NCBI RefSeq assembly: GCF_001043895.1
Contig: NZ_JTHF01000087.1
Coordinates: 1 to 34,116, forward strand
Direction: 5' to 3'
Source: Methylobacterium indicum
Lineage (GTDB): Bacteria; Pseudomonadota; Alphaproteobacteria; Rhizobiales; Beijerinckiaceae
Length of the DNA stretch: 34,116 nucleotides
Part shown: piece after piece, positions 1 to 6,920 of the stretch
Position numbering within the stretch: position 1 is the stretch's first letter
Layout: every line of letters begins with the position of its first letter
Position numbers and translations under genes: made by a program
The notes under the pieces: generated by a model
Told to the model about the DNA's origin: nothing
What the model saw: the letters and a program-made list of their open reading frames with translations, nothing else
Database searches by the model: none

Positions 1-107
1 AGGTGCTCGGCGAGGCGGGTGCCGGCCTCCAGGATCGCGGCCGGCGACGGGGCCGGGGCGAGGGCGGTGCCTGACTGGAAGTGCTGGGTGCTGATGGAGA
101 AGTTCAC
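1..107 (-). CDS. N-terminal fragment of an unknown protein, cut by the window edge
   Basis: A minus-strand reading frame opens with GTG at 107-105, with AGGAG about 9 nt upstream, and runs off the left edge after 35 codons. The start reads VNFSISTQHFQSGTALAPAP, and the rest is Ala/Pro-rich. The gene is also supported by a copy of the leader repeat (144-205) that precedes three other minus-strand genes in this block. I do not recognise the family, and too little is present to assign a function. The overlapping plus-strand frames look like shadows. Confidence 0.6.
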   Translation of the reverse strand, partial: MNFSISTQHFQSGTALAPAPSPAAILEAGTRLAEH

Positions 108-143
108 GGTCGTAAGCTCCTGTCGGATCACGCCGAACCGCGG

Positions 144-205
144 GTCTCTCTCTCGACCTCGCCTCGGCTCGATCCCGACAGGGCTCCTCTTCCTCTCTGG
201 TCCCG
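144..205 (-). promoter_or_regulatory. Conserved 5' leader repeat, copy 1
   Basis: This is one of four similar blocks of about 62 bp, each ending 27-36 nt before a minus-strand start codon (here GTG at 107). In mRNA orientation the shared order is CCAGAG, a GAGAGG/GAGG purine run, a GGGCTT-like box, then GAGGTCGAGAGAG. Gene-proximal spacing is 36 nt. The other copies are at 5171-5232, 6113-6176 and 7981-8042. Function is unknown; a promoter/operator or a structured 5' UTR would both fit. Confidence 0.55.
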
Positions 206-317
206 GAGCTATTTTTTCAAACTGGAGGTTGACGGACACACCGGACCGCCCTTCCACACCTTCGTTCCCGTGCGGAATGGACAAAGCTATTGACCTATTG
301 CCGAGTCTTGCGCTGTC

Positions 318-1334
318 ATGGAATCACTACATCACAGCGGAGGGATTCGTCGGTGCGATCAGCCGCACGCATTAGACAATGACCTATCTACCAGTTGCAC
401 GGCCCGGGTCTTGAAGGCGTCCTTTACGCGCAACAACATCCGCCCGGCTGAACTCCCCGCACTCATCAATCCGGCGTCCATGGCTCTCAGACGTTCTGCC
501 GACCGCGATACCGACACGGTCGCACCAGGGACCCCGATCGTCCCCGTCGCCTCGGACCTCGGCTCCGTCGCCCGGGACTACTTTCGGAACTGGGACCCGG
601 GACGCCAGCGCACGCCAGCGGAGATCGCCGCCTCGATCCAGGAGACGTTCCTGGTCTGCTTCGAGGATGGCAAGCGGCATCGGAGGCTGAAGCAGCATCT
701 GCGGCGGCTCGGGCTGACGCCGGACGACTATCGCAAGAAGCGGGGCCTGCCGGACGACTACCCGATGAAGCCGGCCGTCATCGAGACGGGTTACCTCCGG
801 GCGCAGGCGCCGGCACGCGCGCTCACGCAAGCGGAAATCGCCGCCTCGATCCAGGAGACCTACCTGGTCTGCTTCGAGGACGGCAAGCATTACCGGATGC
901 TGAGCCGCCATCTGCGGCTGTACGGGCTGACGCCGGACGACTATCGCAAGAAGTGGGGCTTGCCGGACGACGACCCGATGCTGGCGGCCGCCGACCGCGA
1001 CCATCGCTCCAGGTTCGCTGTCGAGCGGAAGCTCGGCAAGTACGATCGCAGTAGTTCGAAGCCGCGGGGGCCCTATGTCATCAAGTCCAAGATCCAGGCC
1101 GGCGACGGTCCGGCCAAGCCGAAGGAACCCAGCCCGCGGCGCGCTGGCAGCGCCGGGGCGACAAAGAGCACCGAAGGCGCGCTCCTGATCGAGGCCCCCT
1201 TGAGGATTCAGGCTGCCCCCTCGTTTCACGCAACCCGTCTAAGGGTGGTCCTCGACGGTTCCGAGGGCCGCGCGATGCGGCCGACACCCGCAGGGCCGAA
1301 ACCCGGTACGGGGTTCGGGGAGCGAAGCGAGTAG
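318..1334 (+). CDS. Tandem-domain Ros/MucR-type regulator
   Basis: The protein carries two consecutive Ros/MucR zinc-finger-like modules at about residues 100-150 and 171-222, in ORF numbering from 318. Each ends in the family signature GLTPDDYRKK-(R/W)-GLP-DD. A MucR-like N-terminal segment (NNIRPAELPALI, residues 39-50) precedes them. The family motif is Cys-x2-Cys-x9-His-x3-His. Here both modules read Cys-Phe-Glu-Asp (C114/D117 and C185/D188), keep one His (127, 198) and replace the last His by Leu or Tyr, so zinc binding is doubtful or altered. The two modules are also clearly repeated at DNA level, indicating an internal duplication. MucR proteins are global DNA-binding repressors in this order. 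The start is uncertain: ATG 318 lacks a clear ribosome site, and ATG 480 would cut the MucR N-terminal segment. The last 20 or so residues lie inside a dispersed repeat. Confidence 0.75.
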   Translation: MESLHHSGGIRRCDQPHALDNDLSTSCTARVLKASFTRNNIRPAELPALINPASMALRRSADRDTDTVAPGTPIVPVASDLGSVARDYFRNWDPGRQRTPAEIAASIQETFLVCFEDGKRHRRLKQHLRRLGLTPDDYRKKRGLPDDYPMKPAVIETGYLRAQAPARALTQAEIAASIQETYLVCFEDGKHYRMLSRHLRLYGLTPDDYRKKWGLPDDDPMLAAADRDHRSRFAVERKLGKYDRSSSKPRGPYVIKSKIQAGDGPAKPKEPSPRRAGSAGATKSTEGALLIEAPLRIQAAPSFHATRLRVVLDGSEGRAMRPTPAGPKPGTGFGERSE

Positions 1335-1360
1335 GACGCGGTCCCGAAGGGACGCGCCCG
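1290..1360 (+). repeat. Dispersed repeat, copy A
   Basis: A GC-rich block of about 70 bp with a close relative at 33844-33921 in the same orientation. Both have, in order, a GGGYCGAAACC start, GGGTTCGG, AGCGAGTAG or GGCGAGTAG, then TCCCG(A/C)AGGGACGCGCC. This copy overlaps the 3' end of the tandem MucR gene and supplies its stop codon. It may be a genus-specific intergenic repeat; its role is unknown. Confidence 0.6.
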
Positions 1361-1383
1361 AAAACGATAGCCCCCCGCAACAA

Positions 1384-1821
1384 ATGAGAATTGGGTTGGC
1401 TTCAAATTTAAAAACCCAGATTGAGCGATCTGTCGGGTGGGCCATTCTTGCCGCCGCCATCCTTCACGCAGTTCCTGCTCAGCCGTCCGAAGCGGTTGAA
1501 ATACTAGGTCTTTGGGAGCAGGTCGCGACGAACGCTGGCGCCTGTCAAACATGCACCATTGAGTTCCAGGCTGGAAGCTCTGGGCTATCCGTCACCGCCA
1601 ACAATGGCTGGGCGGCATCCCTATGGGGTTCAGACGAGCACGGTATCGTCGGGACAGGTCGCTGGGAGGATCGTGGACGGACATGGGTGTCGGGGAAGCC
1701 GTTCACGATCAGCTTCCGTCGAGAAGGTGATCACCTCAAAATGATGATGACAGTCGATACGGGCACCGATCCGAAACCTGTGGTGCGAGGCACTTACAAA
1801 CGGGCTTGGCAGGGAGTTTGA
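1384..1821 (+). CDS. Small secreted protein of unknown function
   Basis: A 145-aa protein with a probable Sec signal: a basic start (MRIGLASNLKTQIERS), a hydrophobic stretch (VGWAILAAAILHAV) and an Ala/Pro-rich cleavage region near residues 32-37. The mature part is compact and beta-rich in appearance, with a Cys-x2-Cys pair (CQTC, about residues 54-57) that could form a disulfide or bind metal. A GLWEQV start and a C-terminal GTYKRAW fit a small lipocalin-like or copper/stress-exported fold, but I cannot name a family. The 5' end of the gene is AT-richer than its surroundings. It stands alone, between the MucR gene and convergent minus-strand genes. Confidence 0.65.
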   Translation: MRIGLASNLKTQIERSVGWAILAAAILHAVPAQPSEAVEILGLWEQVATNAGACQTCTIEFQAGSSGLSVTANNGWAASLWGSDEHGIVGTGRWEDRGRTWVSGKPFTISFRREGDHLKMMMTVDTGTDPKPVVRGTYKRAWQGV

Positions 1822-1899
1822 TAGGGCAACGACTCCGGCTCCATAGCTTTTGGAATTTCTGAGAAAATTGTTATTTATTTTGATTTCGGCCGCCAACTG

Positions 1900-2130
1900 C
1901 TACACCGCTGCCGGTACCGCGCGTCGCCGGCGACGCCATGTCGTCGGCGGCGGTGCATCCTCGTGGGCGCGGGCGAGCGTTTCGAGCCACGTTGCGACAT
2001 CGGCCGGGATCTCACCGTGACCGGCGCCCCACCAGCGGACCATGCGGTCGTCGCAATCCAAGGCATCGGCGAGGCCCCGCTGTGACCAACGCAGCAGGGC
2101 CAGCACCTCGCGCAGCCGGCCGGGGCTCAA
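1900..2130 (-). CDS. Small HTH DNA-binding protein
   Basis: 76 aa from TTG at 2130, which overlaps the stop of the upstream gene (TTGA), so translation is likely coupled. The segment VLALLRWSQRGLADALDC followed by DDRMVRWWGAG matches the helix-turn-helix pattern seen in small alphaproteobacterial regulators (about residues 9-38). A basic tail (WRRRRR) follows. The longer frame reaching 2541 has no coding character upstream of this start. With the neighbour at 2127-2363 it forms a two-gene operon behind a pair of palindromes (2378-2415), so autoregulation is a reasonable inference. The target is unknown. Confidence 0.65.
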   Translation of the reverse strand: MSPGRLREVLALLRWSQRGLADALDCDDRMVRWWGAGHGEIPADVATWLETLARAHEDAPPPTTWRRRRRAVPAAV

Positions 2131-2363
2131 GGGAAGAAGATCTTGACGACGGCTGCGGTGCCTCCGATCAGCGCCGCCGTTGCCGCAACGGTGGTCGCCA
2201 CGATCTGCCAGGGGGCAAGGGTTCGGTCGCGCTCCAGCTTCGCGGCTTCGGCCATGAGCTTTTTCTGTTCCGCGACAAACTTCTCGGTTTCGACTTGAGC
2301 GCGGCGGATACGTGCAACCTGTTCCTCGATTTCCAGAGCGGTGGGAGAGGCAGCGGAGGCCAT
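2127..2363 (-). CDS. Small coiled-coil protein with one membrane helix
   Basis: 78 aa. Residues about 10-48 form a charged amphipathic helix (EIEEQVARIRRAQVETEKFV onwards) likely to be coiled coil. Residues about 52-74 form one transmembrane helix (IVATTVAATAALIGGTAAVV). AAGGGG lies 9 nt before the ATG, supporting the start. The stop overlaps the TTG start of the downstream HTH gene. The architecture (cytoplasmic coiled coil, C-terminal anchor) resembles small accessory proteins on alphaproteobacterial plasmids and prophages. No catalytic motif is seen and no function is assigned. Confidence 0.75.
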   Translation of the reverse strand: MASAASPTALEIEEQVARIRRAQVETEKFVAEQKKLMAEAAKLERDRTLAPWQIVATTVAATAALIGGTAAVVKIFFP

Positions 2364-2377
2364 CAGGGAACCCCTTG

Positions 2378-2415
2378 CCGTGGATATTCCACGGCTGTTT
2401 CCGCAATATGCGGAA
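2378..2415 (-). promoter_or_regulatory. Two adjacent 17-bp palindromes (candidate operators)
   Basis: CCGTGGA-TAT-TCCACGG (2378-2394) and TTCCGCA-ATA-TGCGGAA (2399-2415) are each perfect 7-3-7 inverted repeats. Their centres are 21 bp apart, about two helical turns, so two dimers would sit on the same DNA face. They lie 15-52 bp upstream of the start of the coiled-coil/HTH operon at 2363. The arms differ in sequence but share an AT-rich centre. The HTH protein of the same operon is the obvious candidate ligand; this is inference. Confidence 0.6.
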
Positions 2416-2537
2416 CAAGACTGGTGTCGGCAAGGGCCCGACGCTCATGATCGGGCCGGCGATAGCGATGCTGTGAACCGGCACACGGACCCGATGCCCG
2501 GTCTCTAACAGCCGGTTCATCCGTCCACGGAGGCGTC

Positions 2538-2780
2538 TCACTCGATCACGTACTCGAGCAGCCCCGGGAGCAGGTAGACCGAACCTTGGCCCTGGCGCAG
2601 GCGGTAGCCCTCACCCTCCTCCTTGAGGAGCCAGGCGCCCGCACGCTCGAAGCGCCGCAGCACCCTGCGATCGATCACGGTGACATTCAAACAGGTGCGG
2701 ATGACGAGGCGCCCGCCCTTCTCGACGTGTTCCAGGGCCTGGGCAAGGTTGTTTGCAGGAGCCGGCCTGGTGTCATTCAT
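2538..2780 (-). CDS. Small conserved-looking protein of unknown function
   Basis: 80 aa from ATG 2780, with GGAG 7 nt upstream; a GTG at 2783 is less likely. The sequence has a predicted helix (NNLAQALEHVEKGGRLVIRT), then a short basic segment VIDRRVLRRFERAGAWLLKE and a beta-like tail ending in LLEYVIE. The pattern, a short helix followed by a winged-helix-like segment, could bind nucleic acid, but I do not recognise a family. It lies downstream of the ParB-like gene, beyond a 30-bp perfect palindrome. Confidence 0.65.
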   Translation of the reverse strand: MNDTRPAPANNLAQALEHVEKGGRLVIRTCLNVTVIDRRVLRRFERAGAWLLKEEGEGYRLRQGQGSVYLLPGLLEYVIE

Positions 2781-2823
2781 CACTCATCTCCACGATGCTC
2801 ATCCTGAGCCACCGAAACGAGAG

Positions 2824-2853
2824 GGAACGGACACGAAGCTTCGTGTCCGTTCC
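2824..2853 (-). terminator. 30-bp perfect palindrome after the ParB-like gene
   Basis: The 15-bp arms GGAACGGACACGAAG and CTTCGTGTCCGTTCC meet with no spacer. The palindrome begins 8 bp beyond the stop of the ParB-like gene (2861). As RNA it would fold into a strong hairpin, but no clear U-run follows on the minus strand, so Rho-independent termination is not certain. A protein-binding site (for example a ParB-like site) is an alternative. Confidence 0.6.
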
Positions 2854-2860
2854 GGGGTCG

Positions 2861-5143
2861 TCACTGCGCGGCGATGGCGTAGCTCATGTCGTGATCGCCA
2901 TCGGCCGGGCCGTCCTCGCCGCCGAGGAAGGCCGAAAGGGTCTCGACCTCATCCTCCGCCGCCGGCCCGCTGAGGAACTCCGGCAGCGCAACCTCCTCGG
3001 CCGCCGTCGGCTCGCCGGCCGCGACAGGGTCGCCGGCGTCCTGAGCGACCTCGGTGGTGATCCCGGTGGTCCGCATGATCTCGGGCAGCCAGCCGGTGCC
3101 GGCGATCAGGCGCTCGGCCTCGCGCGCCATGTCGCCCTTCTTCAAGCCCTCAAGCAGCTGCGCGGTGTCCTCGCCCTTGGCCTCGCGCACCGCCGCCAGG
3201 ATCTTCCCCTTCGTGACCCGGCCGAAGTAGTTGGCCGCCGTCGGCGTCCAGTCGCGGGTCATGTCGAGCCCGACGAGGGCGGCGAGCTTGTCGCCGTGCG
3301 CCAAGGCCTCGGGGGTGCGACGGTCGTACGGGACGTGCATCGCGTGGACGCTCAAGCCGGCGCAGAGCGCGAACAGTTCGGTGCGGCTGTCGGGCGCCAG
3401 GTCGACCAGGAAATCCCAGATCGCCTGGTGGTCGGCGGGCAGGCGCCGGGCCCACGCCTCGCGCCGGGCATCGAGGCTGCCGGCCGGCCGGAAGGTGTCG
3501 AGGCCCTGGACCGAGTGGTCGGGTCTCGCGGAGCTGGTCGAGATCTCGAGGCAGGACGCGGCGCGGTAGCCGGAGACGATGACCCGGATCACCATGGCGT
3601 GCAGGACCGCGATGAAGGCGGCGCCCGGATCGTCGGCCAGCGCCTCGCGCAGCGCCATCGTGCGGTAGGTGGTCAGCTCGGTCCGGTGCTGCTCGGTGAG
3701 CGGGCGCTCGGCCTCCTCCGGCTCGGCCGCGGCCGCGGGCGCGACCGGGGCCGCGCCACCGCCGATCGTGATGACCGTGCGCATCACCGCCGGCGCCGGG
3801 GCGGCGACGCTTCCCGCGGGCGAAGCGGCCGGCTCGCCGATCGCCGGGACCGGCGCCGATGCGCCGACATCCTGCTCCACCGCGGCCTCGGCTTCCGCCC
3901 GGGGCTCGTCCTCCGGACGCACGTAGCCGCGGCGCACCTTCGGCGTGCCGGTGTAGTCGAGGGTGATGAAGGCGCCGGCGATCGCGATCTCGGCCGGGTC
4001 GTAGATGCTGGCGCGGGCCTCGAACGCCGCGATGTCCCTCTCGAGCTCACCCATCCGATGCGCGACGTCGGCGGGCCACTCCTCGGTGCTGTAGCCGTGG
4101 TCTTCGTCGAGCTGCTCGCGCTCGGCGAGGGCCGCCTCGTAGGCGCCCTGCTCGGCCTCGGTGAGCTCGGAGCGGGTCGGCAGGACGCGCAGGCCGTAGA
4201 CGCGGCTCGACATCATCGCCAGCGACACCTCGATCCACTTCCAGCCTTCCTTCGCCACCTCCTCGCCGAACTCGGCGAGCTTGGCCTCCGCGAGCCGGTC
4301 GAGCAGCGCCGCGTCCTCGAACCAGCCCTCGCCGCGCTCCGTGAACAGGTCCCGCATGACCTTGCCGCCGGCGGCCTCGTAGGCGTCCTCGCCGACGAAG
4401 AGGGTGCGGGGGTCGCCGACGCTCACCGTGCGCTCGGTGAGGCTCTGGCGGATGCTCCAGTTGCTCACCACGCCCCGCTTCTTCAGCGAGTCCCAGACCT
4501 GCACCTGGCGGGCATGGTCCTCGCTGACCGAGAAGGCCATCAGGCATTCGAGCGTCATCGCGCCGGCGCCGTAGGCCTCGAGCAGGTCCGGGCTGATCCC
4601 GGCGAGCCGCAGGCGCTGGCCCACGACCTTCTCCGAGACGAAGAAGCGGGCGGCGATGTCGGCGTGGCCCATGCCGGCGTCGGCGAGCGCCTTGAACGCC
4701 CGGTACTGGTCGAGCGGGTGCAGGGCCTCGCGCATCGCGTTCTCGGCGATCGAGTCCTCGGTCGCGCTGATCGCGCTGTCGGCCGCGCGCACGATGCAGG
4801 GGACCTTGACGGTCTTGGCCATGCGGCCGGTCGCGACCAGGTGCTCGAGCGCCCGGAAGCGGCGCCCGCCGGCCGGGACCTCGTAGCGGCCGGTCTCCTC
4901 GCCCGCCTCGTCGAGGATCGGGCGCACGCTCAAGCTCTGGAGCAGGCCACGGTGGGCGATGTCGGCGGCGAGGTCCTCGATGCTCATGCCCTCGGCGATC
5001 CGCCGCACGTTCGCCTGGGACAGGCTGAGCTTGTCGAAGGGAATCCCGACCGCTTCGGTCAGCACGATCTTGCCGGTGGGGCGGTTGCTGCTGCGGGCGG
5101 CGGTCTTGGCGGTGATCTTGGCAGCGGGCTTGGTCTTGATCAT
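2861..5143 (-). CDS. ParB/RepB/Spo0J-like nuclease-fold protein with long C-terminal extension
   Basis: 760 aa. Residues about 30-125 match the ParB N-terminal domain: GGRRFRAL at 92-99 is the GERRxRA-type nucleotide-binding box, and ENAMREALHP at 134-143 is the second conserved box. Residues about 155-190 carry the ParB-type HTH (HADIAARFFVSEKVVGQRL). The remaining 550 or so residues have an Ala/Pro-rich linker (about 440-500) and an unassigned C-terminal half, making it more than twice the usual ParB length of about 300 aa. No ParA gene is adjacent. Long ParB-like proteins of this kind are common on alphaproteobacterial ICEs and plasmids next to ArdC and DUF736 genes, where their role is poorly defined. 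The long plus-strand frame across it is a shadow. A leader repeat (5171-5232) precedes the start. Confidence 0.88.
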   Translation of the reverse strand: MIKTKPAAKITAKTAARSSNRPTGKIVLTEAVGIPFDKLSLSQANVRRIAEGMSIEDLAADIAHRGLLQSLSVRPILDEAGEETGRYEVPAGGRRFRALEHLVATGRMAKTVKVPCIVRAADSAISATEDSIAENAMREALHPLDQYRAFKALADAGMGHADIAARFFVSEKVVGQRLRLAGISPDLLEAYGAGAMTLECLMAFSVSEDHARQVQVWDSLKKRGVVSNWSIRQSLTERTVSVGDPRTLFVGEDAYEAAGGKVMRDLFTERGEGWFEDAALLDRLAEAKLAEFGEEVAKEGWKWIEVSLAMMSSRVYGLRVLPTRSELTEAEQGAYEAALAEREQLDEDHGYSTEEWPADVAHRMGELERDIAAFEARASIYDPAEIAIAGAFITLDYTGTPKVRRGYVRPEDEPRAEAEAAVEQDVGASAPVPAIGEPAASPAGSVAAPAPAVMRTVITIGGGAAPVAPAAAAEPEEAERPLTEQHRTELTTYRTMALREALADDPGAAFIAVLHAMVIRVIVSGYRAASCLEISTSSARPDHSVQGLDTFRPAGSLDARREAWARRLPADHQAIWDFLVDLAPDSRTELFALCAGLSVHAMHVPYDRRTPEALAHGDKLAALVGLDMTRDWTPTAANYFGRVTKGKILAAVREAKGEDTAQLLEGLKKGDMAREAERLIAGTGWLPEIMRTTGITTEVAQDAGDPVAAGEPTAAEEVALPEFLSGPAAEDEVETLSAFLGGEDGPADGDHDMSYAIAAQ

Positions 5144-5170
5144 GGCTCGTCATCCCAGTGTCGGGCGGTC

Positions 5171-5232
5171 GGCTCTCTGTCGACCTCGAAACCCTCACGC
5201 AGGCGAAGCCCCCCTCTGACTCCAGAAGGGGG
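5171..5232 (-). promoter_or_regulatory. Conserved 5' leader repeat, copy 2
   Basis: This copy ends 28 nt before the ATG of the ParB-like gene. Its distal part can fold into a hairpin (arms near 5209-5217 and 5224-5232, CCCCCTCT against AGAAGGGGG with a mismatch). The proximal part carries GAGGTCGACAGAG in mRNA orientation, matching the other copies. It may also act as an attenuator between the 5257-5733 gene and the ParB-like gene. Confidence 0.55.
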
Positions 5233-5256
5233 CCGCCGGACGCGATGGGGGACGGA

Positions 5257-5733
5257 TCAGGCGGCCGTGCCGGTATCGCCGCCGGCGCCGAGCAGCCGCA
5301 GCGGCGGGACGGCGGAGCTCGCCGCCTCGTCGAGCCGCGCCAGGAGGTCCGACAGGGTCGTCCCAGCCTTCTGGGTGTTGCGCAGGGCCGCCAGGGTGAT
5401 CATCGGCTCCCCGGCGTCGTCGGCCGCCTCGTTCGCCACGTAGGCCAGCCCCGGGCGCCAGTGGCGAAGGCCGGCCTCGAACACGCCGCTGCGGGCGCAC
5501 CACGCCCGCTTGTAGGTCAGGCCGTGCGCCTGGCAGCAGGCGTCGAGGTCGGGCGTCATCCCGTGATCCTGGAGGTCCTCGAGGATCAGGCGCGTGCCCC
5601 CGACCAGGGCCTCGTCCACTAGGCGGTCGGCCTCGCCGAAATAGCGGCCGACGGCGGCAGCGAGGCCGGCGACCGCCTCTCCGTCCGCGAGGGAGCCGCC
5701 GATGGTCACGGTGGTCATGACGAATTCGCCCAT
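5257..5733 (-). CDS. Unknown 158-aa protein of the ICE/plasmid block
   Basis: AAGGAGAG lies about 7 nt before ATG 5733, a strong start. The protein begins MGEFVMTTVTIGGSLADGEA and contains acidic helices (VGRYFGEADRLVDEALVGG), a short Cys pair (ACCQAHG, about residues 66-72) and a region resembling a ligand-binding loop (RHWRPGLAYVANEA). No membrane segment or catalytic motif is recognised. It sits between the small 77-aa gene and the ParB-like gene on the same strand, probably in one transcription unit with internal leaders. Function unknown. Confidence 0.75.
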   Translation of the reverse strand: MGEFVMTTVTIGGSLADGEAVAGLAAAVGRYFGEADRLVDEALVGGTRLILEDLQDHGMTPDLDACCQAHGLTYKRAWCARSGVFEAGLRHWRPGLAYVANEAADDAGEPMITLAALRNTQKAGTTLSDLLARLDEAASSAVPPLRLLGAGGDTGTAA

Positions 5734-5774
5734 GTCGATCTCTCCTTGGCGCCGCCGCAGGCCGGTGACGCTCC

Positions 5775-5812
5775 ACCGGCGAAGGCCCCCCTCGCGAGCG
5801 AAGGGGGCCGAC
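5775..5812 (-). promoter_or_regulatory. Partial leader repeat / hairpin
   Basis: This block matches the distal half of leader copy 2 (GGCGAAGGCCCCCCTCG, then GAAGGGGGCC) and folds as GGCCCCCCTTCG-type arms around a short loop. It lacks the GAGGTCGAGAGAG half. It lies between the stop of the 77-aa gene and the start of the 158-aa gene. Confidence 0.45.
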
Positions 5813-5850
5813 GGATCAGGGGCGGGGCGGGTTCGAGTCCCGCGCCGGGA

Positions 5851-6084
5851 TCACCGCCTCGGCGCGCAGGCGATGTGCAGGACCTCGGCGCCGGACGATG
5901 CCAGGGCGCTGAGGTCGACGAGCACCACCAGGGCCTTGGAGACGTACCCGGCGAGGTGCGACGCCGCGGCGGCGGCCGTGTCGAACCGGCCCTTCCGCAC
6001 GAGCTCGCCCTGGGCGGCGGCCAGGACCCTCTCGCCGTCCTGCACCGTGCATTCGAAGGTCATATCGTGGATGGTCTGGGTCAT
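5851..6084 (-). CDS. Unknown 77-aa protein
   Basis: Starts MTQTIHDMTFECTVQDGERV at ATG 6084 with GAGG 6-7 nt upstream. It is a small mixed alpha/beta protein: a beta-like N-terminus, the helix RFDTAAAAASHLAGYVSKAL, then a hydrophobic strand VVLVDLSALAS. Longer frames in the same phase running to 7062 are shadows of the two genes upstream. A leader copy (6113-6176) precedes it. No family is recognised; it is probably a cytosolic accessory protein of the same mobile block. Confidence 0.65.
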   Translation of the reverse strand: MTQTIHDMTFECTVQDGERVLAAAQGELVRKGRFDTAAAAASHLAGYVSKALVVLVDLSALASSGAEVLHIACAPRR

Positions 6085-6112
6085 GCGTGCCTCGCTGGTG
6101 CTCGAGGGGCCG

Positions 6113-6176
6113 AGACCCTCTCTCGACTTGTCGATCCCTCGAAGGCGCGAAGCGGCTCCTCTGACTCTCATCCCGG
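6113..6176 (-). promoter_or_regulatory. Conserved 5' leader repeat, copy 3
   Basis: This copy ends 29 nt before the ATG at 6084. In mRNA orientation it shows CCGGGATGAGAGTCAGAGG, then a GGCTTCGC-like box as a variant (GCTTCGCGCC), then AAGTCGAGAGAGGG. Its distal end overlaps the last codons of the 250-aa gene (stop at 6168). Confidence 0.55.
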
Positions 6177-6920
6177 ACCGGCCAGTCTGATGGCGACCCG
6201 GCGCGTGTCGGCGGCCCGTGCCAGGCGTGCGATCAGGGCGAGCTCGTCCGGGGTGCACGAGCCCCGCACCTCGAGGTCGACCCAGTGCCCGCTCCGGCCG
6301 ATGTGGTGGTCGCGCAGGCGGTGGCTCGAGGAGGTATAAAAGCTCTCGTTCGGCTCGATCAGCCGCACGCGCGAGGTCAGGAACAGGAGGCCCGAGCCGA
6401 GATTGCCGCAGAACAGGCGCTCCTCGGCGCCGGTGGTCTTCGGCCCCCCGCCGATCGTGCGCTGGCCGATCTGCCGGAACGCTTCCTCGAAGCTGCCCGG
6501 GTTCGGCGTCGTGCGCGGGGTGAGCGTGTGGCGGCCGCCCCAGGGCGGCTGCTTCGGATCGATCCGGCCGGTCTCGATCTCGTGCAGCAGGGTGCCGAGA
6601 TAGCTCGGGTCGGCCGGATACGGGCAGACCCGCCACAGGGCCCGGATCGCTCGCCGCCGATCGGGCTCGAGGCCCGCCAGGCGGGCGCGGACGCGCCGCC
6701 AGGCCTCGGACCGCTGGGGACGGGTCTCCCGCTGCCGGCGCTCCCAATCCCCCGTGCGCCGGATCATCTCGTCGGCGACGCAGAGCTGTCGCTCGGCGAT
6801 GGCCTCGGCGAACAGGGGCAGGGCCTCCTGCTCGCGCTGCCGCTTTCGCCGGTACGCCGCGCGCTTGCGCGACGTGTCCTCGTAGGGGCTCGGCCGGGGC
6901 CACCGCTTGAACCGCATCAC
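6168..6920 (-). CDS. Unknown 250-aa protein coupled to the ArdC-like gene
   Basis: The ATG at 6920 overlaps the stop of the ArdC-like gene (ATGA), so translation is probably coupled. The first 100 residues are strongly basic and helical (RKRAAYRRKRQREQEALPLF, then Arg-rich stretches), suggesting nucleic-acid contact. The C-terminal half has a beta-rich appearance (RLFCGNLGSGLLFLTSRVRL and GHWVDLEVRGSCTPDELALI). I do not recognise the family. By position it belongs to the same function as ArdC: establishment or protection of incoming DNA is an inference from the neighbour only. Confidence 0.75.
   Translation of the reverse strand: MMRFKRWPRPSPYEDTSRKRAAYRRKRQREQEALPLFAEAIAERQLCVADEMIRRTGDWERRQRETRPQRSEAWRRVRARLAGLEPDRRRAIRALWRVCPYPADPSYLGTLLHEIETGRIDPKQPPWGGRHTLTPRTTPNPGSFEEAFRQIGQRTIGGGPKTTGAEERLFCGNLGSGLLFLTSRVRLIEPNESFYTSSSHRLRDHHIGRSGHWVDLEVRGSCTPDELALIARLARAADTRRVAIRLAGPG

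Noticed and set aside
384..1229. 281-codon minus-strand frame opposite the MucR gene
   Set aside because: The MucR signatures are on the plus strand; the minus frame is a low-complexity Arg/Val/Leu shadow that mirrors the duplicated modules.
2753..5443. Very long plus-strand open frame (about 896 codons) opposite the ParB-like gene
   Set aside because: It is the antisense frame of a GC-rich gene with clear ParB motifs; its Arg/Gly/Leu-rich content and lack of any motif are typical of a shadow.
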